DNA of 64,000 nucleotides from Pseudomonas sp. S35 (GCF_009866765.1 NZ_CP019431.1:6406001-6470000); one strand, 5' to 3'; counted from the stretch's first letter, positions 9,472 to 20,988 are shown. The notes: generated from the sequence alone by a model not told the origin. Numbers and translations: made by a program.

Positions 9472-9545
9472 CCCTTCAGTTTGAGCCTGCCGGCCAGCCA
9501 CATTACAGCCAGCCTTGCCCCCTTCAGATGGAGTTTCCCCCCGCG

Positions 9546-10943
9546 ATGAGTACCGCAGCCCGAGTAGCCCCGACATTCCCCGACAGCATCTTTCGCGCCT
9601 ATGACATTCGTGGCGTGGTGCCCAAGACCCTGACCGCCGAAACCGCCTACTGGATCGGCCGCGCCATCGGTGCCCAGAGCCTGGCCCAGGATGAGCCCAA
9701 CGTCTCGGTCGGCCGTGACGGACGCCTCTCCGGTCCCGAGCTGGTGGAGCAACTGATCCAGGGCCTGGCCGACAGCGGCTGCCATGTCAGCGACGTCGGC
9801 CTGGTGCCAACGCCCGCGCTGTACTACGCCGCCAACGTGCTGGCCGGCAAATCCGGGGTGATGCTCACCGGCAGCCACAACCCGTCGGACTACAACGGCT
9901 TCAAGATCGTCATCGCCGGCGATACCCTGGCCAACGAACAGATCCAGGCCCTGCACGAGCGCCTGAAGACTAACAACCTGACCAGCGGCAAAGGCAGCAT
10001 TACCAAGGTCGACATCCTGCAGCGCTACTCCGACGAGATCACTCGCGACGTCAAGCTCGCACGCCGCCTCAAAGTGGTGGTGGACTGCGGCAACGGCGCG
10101 GCCGGCGTGATCGCCCCGCAATTGCTTGAGGCCCTGAACTGCGAAGTGATCCCGCTGTTCTGCGACGTCGATGGCAACTTCCCCAACCACCACCCGGACC
10201 CGGGCAAGCCTGAAAACCTGGTAGACCTGATCGCCAAGGTCAAGGAAACCGGCGCCGACGTCGGCCTGGCCTTCGACGGTGACGGCGATCGCGTAGGCGT
10301 TGTGACAGAAACCGGCGACATCGTATTCCCCGACCGCCTGCTGATGCTGTTCGCCCGCGACGTCGTGGCACGCAATCCCAACGCCGAAATCATTTTCGAC
10401 GTGAAGTGCACTCGCCGCCTTACGCCATTGATCAAGGAATACGGCGGTCGCCCGCTAATGTGGAAGACCGGTCATTCGTTGATCAAAAAGAAAATGAAGG
10501 AAACCGGCGCCCTGTTGGCCGGTGAAATGAGCGGCCACGTGTTCTTCAAGGAGCGCTGGTTCGGTTTTGACGATGGCATTTACAGCGCCGCTCGTCTGCT
10601 GGAGATCCTCAGCAAGGAAAAATCCACCTGCGATTCGCTGTTCCAGACCTTCCCGAATGATATTTCTACGCCAGAGATCAATATCCATGTGACCGAGGAG
10701 AGCAAATTCAGCATCATTGACGCACTGCACGATGCGCAATGGGGTGAAGGCGCCAACCTGACCACCATTGATGGTGTGCGAGTCGATTACGCCAAAGGCT
10801 GGGGCCTGGTTCGCGCGTCCAACACCACACCGGTGCTGGTCCTGCGTTTCGAGGCGGATACCGAGGCTGAGTTGCAGCGCATCAAGGACGTGTTCCACGC
10901 CCAGTTGAAACGTGTTGCCCCTGATCTCCAATTACCGTTCTGA
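9546..10943 (+). CDS. algC: Phosphomannomutase/phosphoglucomutase AlgC
   Basis: 465 residues. The active-site phosphoserine loop is GVMLTGSHNPSDYNG, the Mg-binding loop is FDGDGDRVG, the sugar-binding loop is GEMSGHVFF, and the phosphate-binding loop near the C-terminus is RASNTTPVLVLRFE. It interconverts mannose-6-P/mannose-1-P and glucose-6-P/glucose-1-P for alginate, LPS and rhamnolipid precursors. I chose MSTAARVAP as start because it aligns with the known AlgC N-terminus and has GGAG 12 bases upstream; an in-frame ATG 18 bases earlier would add six residues. A 264-base space precedes it, fitting an independently controlled gene; argB follows 21 bases later. Confidence 0.95.
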   Translation: MSTAARVAPTFPDSIFRAYDIRGVVPKTLTAETAYWIGRAIGAQSLAQDEPNVSVGRDGRLSGPELVEQLIQGLADSGCHVSDVGLVPTPALYYAANVLAGKSGVMLTGSHNPSDYNGFKIVIAGDTLANEQIQALHERLKTNNLTSGKGSITKVDILQRYSDEITRDVKLARRLKVVVDCGNGAAGVIAPQLLEALNCEVIPLFCDVDGNFPNHHPDPGKPENLVDLIAKVKETGADVGLAFDGDGDRVGVVTETGDIVFPDRLLMLFARDVVARNPNAEIIFDVKCTRRLTPLIKEYGGRPLMWKTGHSLIKKKMKETGALLAGEMSGHVFFKERWFGFDDGIYSAARLLEILSKEKSTCDSLFQTFPNDISTPEINIHVTEESKFSIIDALHDAQWGEGANLTTIDGVRVDYAKGWGLVRASNTTPVLVLRFEADTEAELQRIKDVFHAQLKRVAPDLQLPF

Positions 10944-10964
10944 TTTTTTACACCGGAGCCCTGA

Positions 10965-11870
<906 letters not shown>

Positions 11871-11882
11871 CCGCTGCAAACA

Positions 11883-11916
11883 AAATGTGGGAGGGGGCTT
11901 GCCCCCTCCCACATTT
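11883..11916. repeat. REP element forming a perfect 15-bp hairpin
   Basis: AAATGTGGGAGGGGG, loop CTTG, then the exact complement. It sits between the converging ends of argB and pyrE and probably doubles as a transcription or mRNA-end barrier. Confidence 0.85.
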
Positions 11917-11941
11917 GCTTGCGCCTGCAATACGTCCGGTG

Positions 11942-12586
11942 TCAGACGCCGAATTGCTCGCGGTACGCACGCACCGCCGGCAAGTGCTGCTTTAACTGCG
12001 GGTCATCTTCCAGGAACTGCAACACCTGGTTCAACGACACGATGCTCACCACCGGAATGCCAAAGTCGCGCTCCACTTCCTGGATCGCCGACAACTCGCC
12101 GTTGCCGCGCTCCTGGCGGTTCAGCGCGATCAGCACGCCGGCAGCCTTGGCGCCGTCCTGGGAGGCGATGATCTGCATCACTTCACGGATCGCGGTGCCT
12201 GCGGTGATGACGTCGTCGATGATCAGCACGTCGCCAGTCAGCGGCGCGCCCACCAGGCTGCCGCCTTCGCCATGGGCCTTGGCTTCCTTGCGGTTGAAGC
12301 ACCACGGCAGGTCCCGCCCGTGATGCTCAGCCAAAGCCACGGCCGTTGTAGCCGCCAGGGGTATACCCTTGTAGGCCGGGCCAAACAGCACGTCGAAGGA
12401 AATACCGCTTTCAACGATGGCTGCCGCGTAGAAACGACCCAACTGAGCCAGGGCCGAACCCGAGTTGAACAAGCCAGCATTGAAGAAGTACGGGCTGGTG
12501 CGCCCGGACTTGAGAGTGAACTCACCGAAGCGCAAAACGCCGCGATCGATGGCAAAACGAATGAAATCGCGTTGATACGCCTGCAT
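11942..12586 (-). CDS. pyrE: Orotate phosphoribosyltransferase
   Basis: 214 residues from MQAYQRDFI, the normal N-terminus; GAGG lies 8 bases upstream, so I reject the longer frame to 12607. The PRPP-binding motif [13 protein letters not shown] is near residue 120, and the flexible loop with [12 protein letters not shown] precedes it. It joins orotate and PRPP to give OMP in UMP synthesis. It is divergent from crc as in other pseudomonads, with a 82-base space between the start codons. Confidence 0.97.
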   Translation of the reverse strand: MQAYQRDFIRFAIDRGVLRFGEFTLKSGRTSPYFFNAGLFNSGSALAQLGRFYAAAIVESGISFDVLFGPAYKGIPLAATTAVALAEHHGRDLPWCFNRKEAKAHGEGGSLVGAPLTGDVLIIDDVITAGTAIREVMQIIASQDGAKAAGVLIALNRQERGNGELSAIQEVERDFGIPVVSIVSLNQVLQFLEDDPQLKQHLPAVRAYREQFGV

Positions 12587-12630
12587 GAAAAAAGCCTCAG
12601 ATACCACGGATTTAGCTAATTAGGTAGACG

Positions 12631-12647
12631 GCGTGTATCATACACGC
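12631..12647. promoter_or_regulatory. Perfect 8-bp palindrome between pyrE and crc
   Basis: GCGTGTAT-C-ATACACGC is exactly symmetric around one base. It overlaps a TATCAT -10-like box pointing toward crc (12636–12641) and lies 22 bases before the crc start, a position suited to an operator or a leader hairpin. Confidence 0.45.
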
Positions 12648-12668
12648 ACGCGATTTTTGGGGCCATTT

Positions 12669-13448
12669 ATGCGGATCATCAGTGTGAACGTTAATGGAAT
12701 TCAGGCTGCAGTCGAGCGTGGTTTGCTCAGTTGGCTGCAAGCCCAGAATGCCGACGTCATCTGCCTGCAGGACACCCGCGCCTCCGCCTTTGAACTGGAC
12801 GACCCAGCCTTCCAACTGGATGGCTACTTCCTTTATGCCTGCGATGCCGAAGTGCCCACCCAAGGTGGCGTGGCTTTGTATTCGCGGTTGCAACCCAAGG
12901 CGGTCATCAGCGGCCTCGGCTTCGAGACAGCCGACCGCTACGGGCGCTACCTGCAAGCCGATTTCGATAAGGTCAGCATCGCGACCTTGCTGCTTCCTTC
13001 GGGGCAGAACGGCGATGAAGACTTGAACCAGAAGTTCAAGCTAATGGACGACTTCGCCCGTTATCTGGATAAACAGCGGCGCAAACGTCGCGAGTACATT
13101 TATTGTGGCTCGCTGTACGTGGCGCAACAGAAGCTGGATATCAAGAACTGGCGCGACAGCCAGCAATCCCCGGGCTTCCTGGCGCCGGAACGGGCCTGGA
13201 TGGACGAGATTGTCGGCAACATGGGTTATGTAGATGCCCTGCGCGAAGTCAGCCGCGAAGGCGACCAGTACAGCTGGTGGCCAGACAACGAACAGGCTGA
13301 GATGCTCAACCTGGGCTGGCGTTTCGACTACCAGTTGCTGACCCCTGGCCTGCGTCGGTTTGTTCGCAGCGCACGCTTGCCGCGCCAGCCGCGCTTCTCG
13401 CAGCATGCGCCGCTGATCGTGGACTACGACTGGACACTGACCATCTAA
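12669..13448 (+). CDS. crc: Catabolite repression control protein Crc
   Basis: 259 residues, the exact Crc length, from MRIISVNVNG to WTLTI. The fold is that of exonuclease III-type endonuclease/phosphatases, but Crc lacks nuclease activity. In Pseudomonas it works with Hfq to stop translation of mRNAs with A-rich targets, so preferred carbon sources are used first; the small RNAs CrcZ/CrcY relieve it. The central RRKRREYIYCGSLYVA and the C-terminal RQPRFSQHAPLIVDYDW segments are diagnostic. The start follows GGGG and matches known homologues; the frame extends upstream without a better start. Confidence 0.96.
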   Translation: MRIISVNVNGIQAAVERGLLSWLQAQNADVICLQDTRASAFELDDPAFQLDGYFLYACDAEVPTQGGVALYSRLQPKAVISGLGFETADRYGRYLQADFDKVSIATLLLPSGQNGDEDLNQKFKLMDDFARYLDKQRRKRREYIYCGSLYVAQQKLDIKNWRDSQQSPGFLAPERAWMDEIVGNMGYVDALREVSREGDQYSWWPDNEQAEMLNLGWRFDYQLLTPGLRRFVRSARLPRQPRFSQHAPLIVDYDWTLTI

Positions 13449-13462
13449 GGTCTTTCTCCAGG

Positions 13463-13496
13463 CACAAAAAACCGACATCGCTGTCGGTTTTTTGTG
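13463..13496. terminator. Bidirectional intrinsic terminator after crc
   Basis: A perfect 15-bp stem, CACAAAAAACCGACA with its complement, loop TCGC. A and T tracts lie inside the stem ends, so it serves both crc and the converging DUF4870 gene. Confidence 0.85.
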
Positions 13497-13504
13497 GGCG
13501 CTCA

Positions 13505-13870
13505 TTATTTGATCACACGCCAGGTCAAGGGATAGCGATAGGCAACCCCCTTGTTGGCCTTGATGCTGGCGATGATCGTCAGCACCACCGTGGCAATCGC
13601 CAGGGCAAACATCAGGAAAAACCCGATCACCGCAAAGGCCAGCACGATGCATGTCAGCCAGGCGATAGCCACGGTGATCTGGAAATTCAAGGCTTCCTTG
13701 CCCTGATCATCAATGAACGGGTCCACTTCCTTCATCTGCCACAGCATCAGCGGCCCGACGACACTGCCAAAGGGGAACACAAACCCCAGAAACGCCGCGA
13801 GATGACACAACATCGCCCCCTGCCGCACTTCGTAGGAAGGCGTAGGTACCGGCATTTGGCTGTCATTCAT
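13505..13870 (-). CDS. DUF4870 (Tic20-like) small membrane protein
   Basis: 121 residues with three to four hydrophobic segments (about 22–45, 66–85 and 86–105) and the typical KEALNFQ motif between them, as in DUF4870/Tic20-like proteins. No enzymatic residues are evident and the role is unknown. It follows rph by 22 bases in the same direction, so the two are probably one transcript; the same pairing occurs in other Pseudomonas. Confidence 0.75.
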   Translation of the reverse strand: MNDSQMPVPTPSYEVRQGAMLCHLAAFLGFVFPFGSVVGPLMLWQMKEVDPFIDDQGKEALNFQITVAIAWLTCIVLAFAVIGFFLMFALAIATVVLTIIASIKANKGVAYRYPLTWRVIK

Positions 13871-13892
13871 GGCACTTCTCCTTGAGGCGGGC

Positions 13893-14615
13893 TCAGTCGG
13901 CCAGGGCGGCGTTCTGCAGTTCGAAGATTTCAGTCATGCCTTTTTGCGCCAGGGCCAGCATGGCGTTCAACTCGGCCGGCTGGAATGGCGCGCCTTCGGC
14001 GGTACCCTGCACTTCGATGAAGCCACCGGTGCTGGTCATCACCACGTTCAGGTCGGTCTCGGCAGCCGAGTCTTCCAGGTAGTCCAGGTCCAGCACTGGC
14101 TCGCCCTGGTACATGCCGACCGATACCGCAGCGATCATCTGCTTGAGCGGGTCACCGCCCTTCAGGCCGCCACGCTTCTTGATCACTTTGAGTGCGTCGA
14201 CCAGGGCCACCATGGCGCCGGTGATGGAGGCAGTGCGGGTGCCACCATCGGCCTGGATCACGTCGCAGTCGACGTACAGGGTCACGTCGCCCAGCTTGGA
14301 CATGTCCAGGGCTGCACGCAGGGAGCGACCGATCAGGCGCTGGATTTCCAGGGTGCGCCCGCCTTGCTTGCCACGGCTGGCTTCACGTTGGTTACGCTCG
14401 CCGGTAGCGCGCGGCAGCATGCCGTACTCGGCAGTCAACCAACCCTGGCCCTGGCCCTTGAGGAAACGCGGCACGCCGTTTTCGACGCTGACGGTGCAGA
14501 TCACCTTGGTATCGCCAAACTCGACCAGTACGGATCCCTCGGCGTGTTTGGTGTAGTTGCGGGTGATGCGGATCGAGCGGAGCTGATCGGCAGCGCGACC
14601 ACTTGGACGTTTCAT
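13893..14615 (-). CDS. rph: Ribonuclease PH
   Basis: 240 residues from [13 protein letters not shown], the normal N-terminus; the frame runs 13 codons further upstream without support. The motifs [11 protein letters not shown], the phosphate-binding [19 protein letters not shown] and [23 protein letters not shown] [15 protein letters not shown] are all present. It trims tRNA 3' ends phosphorolytically. The C-terminus is complete, unlike the frameshifted E. coli K-12 allele. It is divergent from yicC. Confidence 0.96.
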   Translation of the reverse strand: MKRPSGRAADQLRSIRITRNYTKHAEGSVLVEFGDTKVICTVSVENGVPRFLKGQGQGWLTAEYGMLPRATGERNQREASRGKQGGRTLEIQRLIGRSLRAALDMSKLGDVTLYVDCDVIQADGGTRTASITGAMVALVDALKVIKKRGGLKGGDPLKQMIAAVSVGMYQGEPVLDLDYLEDSAAETDLNVVMTSTGGFIEVQGTAEGAPFQPAELNAMLALAQKGMTEIFELQNAALAD

Positions 14616-14813
14616 AGGGGATACCTGTACGGAGGACGAAAAACTGCCGAGCATTATAGAGCCGCGAGCCGATTCGGGGCACTGCTAAAAAATCCGGTAA
14701 CGAATGGGCAGCCTATCGCCCATTGGTTGGGCGCGCCCGGCCCACTGCGCTACAATCCTGCGCCTTCTTAACCATCAGCCCGTGTTTGCGGGGCTGCAAC
14801 GCGAGGTACCTCC

Positions 14814-16308
<1,495 letters not shown>

Positions 16309-16319
16309 TTGCCCCTTCC

Positions 16320-16364
16320 CAAAACCGCTGCAAGGGCTTTACATTGGCGCTTGTAGCGGTTTTG
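16320..16364. repeat. Stem-loop after gmk
   Basis: CAAAACCGCTGCAAG pairs with CTTGTAGCGGTTTTG across a 15-base loop, with one wobble. Probably a mRNA-end or attenuating hairpin between gmk and rpoZ. Confidence 0.5.
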
Positions 16365-16376
16365 CGAGGGCCTGCG

Positions 16377-16412
16377 AAAAATCAGCGCTTCCCTAAACGC
16401 TGGTGATTTTTT
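16377..16412 (+). terminator. Intrinsic terminator between gmk and rpoZ
   Basis: AAAAATCAGCG pairs with CGC(TGG)TGATTTTT with a 3-base bulge, ending in a T6 run. It would separate the yicC-gmk transcript from the rpoZ-spoT transcript. Confidence 0.6.
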
Positions 16413-16475
16413 AAACTGTTTAGTCCGCTCGCCCAACCGGGCAGCGCGCATCTTGCATCCGCTCCGAGGAATATC

Positions 16476-16739
16476 ATGGCCCGCGTAACCGTTGAAGACT
16501 GCCTAGACCACGTGGCAAACCGCTTTGAGCTGGTCATGCTCTCTACCAAGCGTGCCCGTCAACTGGCCACTGGCGGCAAAGAGCCCCTGGTCCAGTGGGA
16601 AAACGACAAGCCTACCGTTGTAGCCCTGCGTGAAATCGCTGAAGGCCTGATGAGCTACGAGTTCATCGCCAACGCTGAAATCGTTGAAGACGAACCGCTG
16701 TTTGCAGCGTTCGAGGACGAGTCCAACGAGGCCGTCTAA
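16476..16739 (+). CDS. rpoZ: RNA polymerase omega subunit
   Basis: 87 residues beginning [20 protein letters not shown] with the TKRARQL and VALREIAEG segments of the omega family. It helps assemble beta' into RNA polymerase and forms part of the ppGpp site. It is followed by spoT, as in most Gammaproteobacteria, a sensible pairing since SpoT makes and destroys the ppGpp that omega helps bind. GAGGAA precedes the ATG. Confidence 0.97.
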   Translation: MARVTVEDCLDHVANRFELVMLSTKRARQLATGGKEPLVQWENDKPTVVALREIAEGLMSYEFIANAEIVEDEPLFAAFEDESNEAV

Positions 16740-16799
16740 GCCTATGCCTGGTCGACGTAGCACGGCGCGGGGTCACAGCCTTCGGCAGGAGTTCACACT

Positions 16800-18905
16800 T
16801 TGCCGAGCATAGACGCCCTCGCCGATCGCTTATCGACCTACCTCGGCCCCGACCAGGTCAACCTGGTCCGCCGAGCGTATTTCTATGCCGAACAAGCCCA
16901 CGACGGCCAACGCCGCCGTAGCGGTGAGGCGTATGTCACCCATCCTCTTGCGGTGGCGAATATTCTTGCCGACATGCACATGGACCATCAGAGCCTGATG
17001 GCCGCGATGCTGCATGACGTGATCGAAGACACCGGTATTGCCAAGGAAGCGCTCAGTGCGCAATTTGGCGAAACCGTGGCCGAACTGGTCGATGGGGTCA
17101 GCAAGCTGACCCAGATGAACTTCGAGACCAAGGCCGAAGCCCAGGCGGAAAACTTCCAGAAGATGGCCATGGCGATGGCCCGCGATATCCGGGTAATCCT
17201 GGTCAAGCTGGCCGACCGGCTGCACAACATGCGCACGCTGGAAGTGCTGTCCGGCGAAAAACGTCGGCGCATCGCCAAGGAAACCCTGGAAATCTACGCA
17301 CCCATCGCCAACCGGCTGGGCATGCACGCCATTCGTATCGAGTTCGAAGACCTCGGCTTCAAGGCCATGCACCCGATGCGCTCGGCGCGCATCTACCAGG
17401 CGGTCAAGCGCGCCCGGGGCAACCGCAAGGAAATCGTCAACAAGATCGAAGAGTCGCTGAGCCACTGCCTGGCGATCGACGAGATCGAGGGCGAGGTCAG
17501 CGGCCGGCAGAAACACATCTACGGCATCTACAAGAAGATGCGCGGCAAGCGTCGGGCCTTCAACGAGATCATGGACGTGTACGCGTTCCGGATCATCGTC
17601 GACAAGGTCGACACCTGCTACCGCGTGCTGGGCGCTGTACATAATTTGTACAAACCGCTGCCAGGGCGCTTCAAGGACTACATCGCGATTCCCAAGGCCA
17701 ACGGCTATCAGTCGCTGCATACCACGCTGTTCGGCATGCACGGCGTGCCGATCGAGATCCAGATCCGCACCCGCGAAATGGAAGAGATGGCCAACAACGG
17801 CATCGCCGCCCACTGGTTGTACAAGTCCAGTGGCGACGAGCAGCCAAAAGGCACCCACGCCCGCGCCCGCCAGTGGGTCAAAGGCGTGCTGGAAATGCAA
17901 CAACGTGCCGGCAACTCCCTGGAATTCATCGAAAGCGTGAAGATCGACCTGTTCCCGGACGAGGTCTACGTGTTCACGCCCAAGGGCCGGATCATGGAGC
18001 TGCCCAAAGGCTCCACGGCGGTCGACTTCGCCTACGCGGTGCACACCGATGTGGGCAACAGCTGCATTGCCTGCCGCATCAACCGGCGCCTGGCCCCGCT
18101 GTCGGAACCGCTGCAAAGCGGCTCTACAGTGGAGATCGTCAGCGCACCGGGCGCACGCCCGAACCCGGCATGGCTGAACTTCGTGGTCACCGGCAAGGCG
18201 CGCACGCACATCCGCCATGCGCTGAAACTGCAGCGCCGTTCCGAGTCCATCAGCCTGGGCGAACGCCTGCTAAACAAGGTGCTCAACGGTTTCGACAGCG
18301 CCCTGGACAAGATCCCGCAGGAGCGCGTGCAAGCGATGCTCCACGAGTATCGCCAGGAAACCGTCGAGGACCTGCTGGAAGATATCGGCCTGGGCAACCG
18401 CATGGCCTACGTCGTCGCCCGCCGCCTGCTCGGCGAAGGCGAACAGCTGCCAAGCCCCGAAGGCCCGCTGGCGATTCGCGGCACCGAGGGCCTGGTGCTC
18501 AGCTACGCCAAGTGCTGCACGCCGATCCCGGGCGACCCGATTGTCGGCCACCTGTCCGCAGGCAAAGGCATGGTCGTGCACCTGGACAACTGCCGCAACA
18601 TCACCGAGATCCGCCACAACCCGGAAAAATGCATCCAGCTCTCGTGGGCCAAGGATGTCACCGGCGAATTCAACGTCGAGTTGCGTGTGGAGCTGGAACA
18701 CCAGCGCGGCCTGATCGCCCTGCTGGCCAGCAGCGTCAACGCGGCCGACGGCAATATCGAAAAAATCAGCATGGACGAACGCGATGGTCGCATCAGCGTG
18801 GTCCAACTGGTGGTCAGCGTGCACGACCGCGTGCACCTGGCCCGCGTGATCAAGAAGCTGCGCGCCTTGACCGGGGTCATCCGCATCACCCGTATGCGTG
18901 CTTAA
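16800..18905 (+). CDS. spoT: Bifunctional (p)ppGpp synthetase/hydrolase SpoT
   Basis: 701 residues. The hydrolase HD domain is intact (H48 in YVTHPL, HD at 72–73 in LHDVIEDT). The synthetase domain (about 230–360) has the YRVLGAVHNLY and YQSLHTT segments, followed by a TGS domain (about 385–445, VYVFTPKGRIMELPKGS) and a C-terminal ACT domain (about 625–700). It sets the level of the stringent-response alarmone. The start is TTG, giving MPSIDALADRL as in P. aeruginosa; AGGAG lies 8 bases upstream (16787–16791). RidA follows by 24 bases. Confidence 0.97.
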   Translation: MPSIDALADRLSTYLGPDQVNLVRRAYFYAEQAHDGQRRRSGEAYVTHPLAVANILADMHMDHQSLMAAMLHDVIEDTGIAKEALSAQFGETVAELVDGVSKLTQMNFETKAEAQAENFQKMAMAMARDIRVILVKLADRLHNMRTLEVLSGEKRRRIAKETLEIYAPIANRLGMHAIRIEFEDLGFKAMHPMRSARIYQAVKRARGNRKEIVNKIEESLSHCLAIDEIEGEVSGRQKHIYGIYKKMRGKRRAFNEIMDVYAFRIIVDKVDTCYRVLGAVHNLYKPLPGRFKDYIAIPKANGYQSLHTTLFGMHGVPIEIQIRTREMEEMANNGIAAHWLYKSSGDEQPKGTHARARQWVKGVLEMQQRAGNSLEFIESVKIDLFPDEVYVFTPKGRIMELPKGSTAVDFAYAVHTDVGNSCIACRINRRLAPLSEPLQSGSTVEIVSAPGARPNPAWLNFVVTGKARTHIRHALKLQRRSESISLGERLLNKVLNGFDSALDKIPQERVQAMLHEYRQETVEDLLEDIGLGNRMAYVVARRLLGEGEQLPSPEGPLAIRGTEGLVLSYAKCCTPIPGDPIVGHLSAGKGMVVHLDNCRNITEIRHNPEKCIQLSWAKDVTGEFNVELRVELEHQRGLIALLASSVNAADGNIEKISMDERDGRISVVQLVVSVHDRVHLARVIKKLRALTGVIRITRMRA

Positions 18906-18929
18906 CCCAACTCTTACAAGGAGTCACAA

Positions 18930-19310
18930 ATGACCAAGACTGTTATCACCAGCGACAAGGCCCCGGCCGCCATCGGTACTTACTCCCAGGCGATCAAGGC
19001 GGGTAACACTGTCTACATGTCCGGCCAGATCCCGCTGGACCCAAAGACCATGGAACTGGTGGAAGGCTTCGAAGCGCAGACCGTACAGGTCTTCGAGAAC
19101 CTCAAGTCCGTGGCCGAAGCTGCTGGCGGTTCGTTCAAGGACATCGTCAAGCTGAACATCTTCCTCACCGACCTGAGCCACTTCGCCAAGGTCAACGAGA
19201 TCATGGGCAAATACTTCGAACAGCCTTACCCAGCCCGCGCCGCGATCGGCGTTGCCGCCCTGCCGAAGGGTGCACAGGTTGAGATGGACGCGATTCTGGT
19301 CATCGAGTAA
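18930..19310 (+). CDS. ridA: RidA family 2-iminobutanoate/2-iminopropanoate deaminase
   Basis: 126 residues of the YjgF/YER057c/UK114 family. The family box [22 protein letters not shown] near the C-terminus supplies the Arg that binds the substrate carboxylate. It hydrolyses reactive enamine/imine products of PLP enzymes to keto acids. It is read through from spoT, with ACAAGGAG 9 bases before ATG. A hairpin follows its stop. Confidence 0.94.
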   Translation: MTKTVITSDKAPAAIGTYSQAIKAGNTVYMSGQIPLDPKTMELVEGFEAQTVQVFENLKSVAEAAGGSFKDIVKLNIFLTDLSHFAKVNEIMGKYFEQPYPARAAIGVAALPKGAQVEMDAILVIE

Positions 19311-19317
19311 AAACACC

Positions 19318-19354
19318 CGGCGCAGCTCCCCACAGGCTGCGCCGACTTCGTTTT
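19318..19354 (+). terminator. Probable terminator after ridA
   Basis: A perfect 9-bp GC-rich stem, CGGCGCAGC/GCTGCGCCG, with a 9-base loop, followed by ACTTCGTTTT. The T tract is short. Confidence 0.5.
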
Positions 19355-19365
19355 AAAAGGATTTC

Positions 19366-20112
19366 ATGATGCGCAAAGCGCTTGTAGCCACTTCGTTGCT
19401 CGCCCTGTTGCTCGGCGGCTGCGCCAGCAACCCGGCCGACCTGGATGTGAGCGGCACCTGGATCAACCAGGTCGCCATCGACGCGGCAGCCAAGGGCGGC
19501 CCTTTGCGTGAAGCGCTGCAAAGCTTTGGCCCAAACCTGGAGTGGGAGGTCAACTCCAAGGCAGCACAGGCGCGCTACTACAATGGTTTTGAAGTTGCCG
19601 AAGGCAAGTTGCTGGGCGAGCAATCCGGCGCCTGGAGCGTGGACTTCTACGGCAGCTCCGCCACCGAACTCAAGCGCAAAGGCACACAACTGCTGCAAGT
19701 GGCCAACGACAATGAGCCCGAACAGCTGTTTGCCCGCGCCAAAGACCCAGCCCCGGAAGGCGCGCCACTGGGCGCGAATTTCGAACGCGCGCTGTACGCG
19801 GCGTACATGGGCGGCGACTGGAAGATCACCGACGGCTTCGGCAACGGCGCCACCGTGCAGTTCCAGCCTGACGGCAAGGTCGCAGGCTTACCGGGCGTCG
19901 ATCGTTACTCCCTGTGCCTGGCAGGTGACTGCGCGTCCATGAGTGGCGGCTACGACAGCATCTGGCTGCAACTCAACGGCGTGGGCAACCCGTGGATCTT
20001 TGCCCGAAAAGGCGAGCAACTGGAAATCTTCCAGGCGATCAACACCGCACAGACCGATGAGGTGCCCTCGTTTACGCCGGGGCCGCGTCAGTGGCTGCTG
20101 GAAAAACAGTGA
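19366..20112 (+). CDS. Lipoprotein of unknown function (paralogue A)
   Basis: 248 residues with a lipoprotein signal (LLALLLGGC, lipidated Cys19), so membrane-anchored; Ala follows Cys, which favours the outer membrane. The mature part has a repeated layout: a DVSGTWINQ start, an Asp/Trp-rich middle, and AAYMGGDWKITDGFG…TVQFQPDGKVAGLPG, which looks like a small beta-sheet domain. It ends in RQWLLEKQ. A shorter paralogue follows at once. A lipoprotein of this kind is found downstream of ridA in other pseudomonads. No function is known to me. AAGGATTTC precedes the start. Confidence 0.8.
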   Translation: MMRKALVATSLLALLLGGCASNPADLDVSGTWINQVAIDAAAKGGPLREALQSFGPNLEWEVNSKAAQARYYNGFEVAEGKLLGEQSGAWSVDFYGSSATELKRKGTQLLQVANDNEPEQLFARAKDPAPEGAPLGANFERALYAAYMGGDWKITDGFGNGATVQFQPDGKVAGLPGVDRYSLCLAGDCASMSGGYDSIWLQLNGVGNPWIFARKGEQLEIFQAINTAQTDEVPSFTPGPRQWLLEKQ

Positions 20113-20120
20113 TACGAAAC

Positions 20121-20146
20121 AAAGGAGCCCAAGGGCTCCTTTTTCT
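20121..20146 (+). terminator. Intrinsic terminator between the paired lipoprotein genes
   Basis: AAAGGAGCCC, loop AA, GGGCTCCTTT, then TTCTTT. Perfect 10-bp stem with T-rich tail. Confidence 0.8.
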
Positions 20147-20186
20147 TTAGCCTGCGCCATGGTTTTTTACCCTCAGAGAGCATTCC

Positions 20187-20909
20187 ATGCGCACGTTGCT
20201 TACCCTCGGTTTTTTGTTGCTTGGCGGTTGCACCCCCGCGCCGCCAGATACGGATATCAGTGGCCTGTGGATCAACCAGGCACTCATTGACGCCGCTGCC
20301 TCAGGTCAACCGCTGAACACCAGCGGCTGGAATCTGGAATGGAACATCGACACTCATACTGGCAAGGCCCAGGTGAGCAACGGCTTTGAAATAGGTGAAG
20401 GCCAGCTCTCACAAACATCCTCCAACACCTGGACCGTCGACTATGACGGCTACAGCACGGATGAGTTGCGCCTCGACAACAAACAGCTGATACAAATGAG
20501 CACGGAGTATGTCGCCCAGCAAGTCTTCAGCCGCCCGACCGATACCGGCAAAACCGGGGACCGGCCCAGCAACACATTCAGAAGAGCCCTGAACTCAGCC
20601 TATCTGGGAGGGCAATGGCGCATCATCGAAGGCCCAGGTATCGGCACAATGGTCGTGTTTACCGCAGACGGCCAGGTTTCCGGGCTAGCAGATACAGACG
20701 GATACGAACTGTGCCTGGACGGTGACTGCGCCTCCCAGGGCGCGGGCAATGACACTGTCTACCTGAGCCAGGGTGACAGGGGCGACGCCTGGATTTTCGT
20801 GCGCACCGGTAAGCAAATGGAGATTCTCCGGGCGATCAACCTCTCGAACCCCGATGAAATTCCTGAACTGACCCCAGGCGCACGGCAGTGGCTGCTGGAA
20901 AAACAGTGA
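20187..20909 (+). CDS. Lipoprotein of unknown function (paralogue B)
   Basis: 240 residues; lipobox LLGGC with Cys15. It shares the whole layout of the gene before it: DISGLWINQALIDAA near the start, NGFEIGEGQL, SAYLGGQWRIIEGPG, LCLDGDCAS, WIFVRTGKQMEILRAIN and the identical last residues RQWLLEKQ. This is a tandem duplication that has diverged. The terminator between the copies suggests separate expression. Function unknown; codon use here is slightly less GC-biased than in the neighbours. Confidence 0.8.
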   Translation: MRTLLTLGFLLLGGCTPAPPDTDISGLWINQALIDAAASGQPLNTSGWNLEWNIDTHTGKAQVSNGFEIGEGQLSQTSSNTWTVDYDGYSTDELRLDNKQLIQMSTEYVAQQVFSRPTDTGKTGDRPSNTFRRALNSAYLGGQWRIIEGPGIGTMVVFTADGQVSGLADTDGYELCLDGDCASQGAGNDTVYLSQGDRGDAWIFVRTGKQMEILRAINLSNPDEIPELTPGARQWLLEKQ

Positions 20910-20952
20910 AAAAAGGAGCCTCTGGGCTAAGAGGTAAAAGGGCAAAAAACTC

Positions 20953-20988
20953 ACCTGTGACGAGGGAGCTTGCTCCCTCGCCACAGGT
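20953..20988. repeat. REP element, GAGGGAGCTTGCTCCCTC type
   Basis: ACCTGTG-a-CGAGGGAGC, loop TT, then GCTCCCTCG-c-CACAGGT: an inverted repeat with one internal mismatch. Its sequence differs from the GTGGGAGGGGGCTTG type found elsewhere here. It lies between converging genes. Confidence 0.8.
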
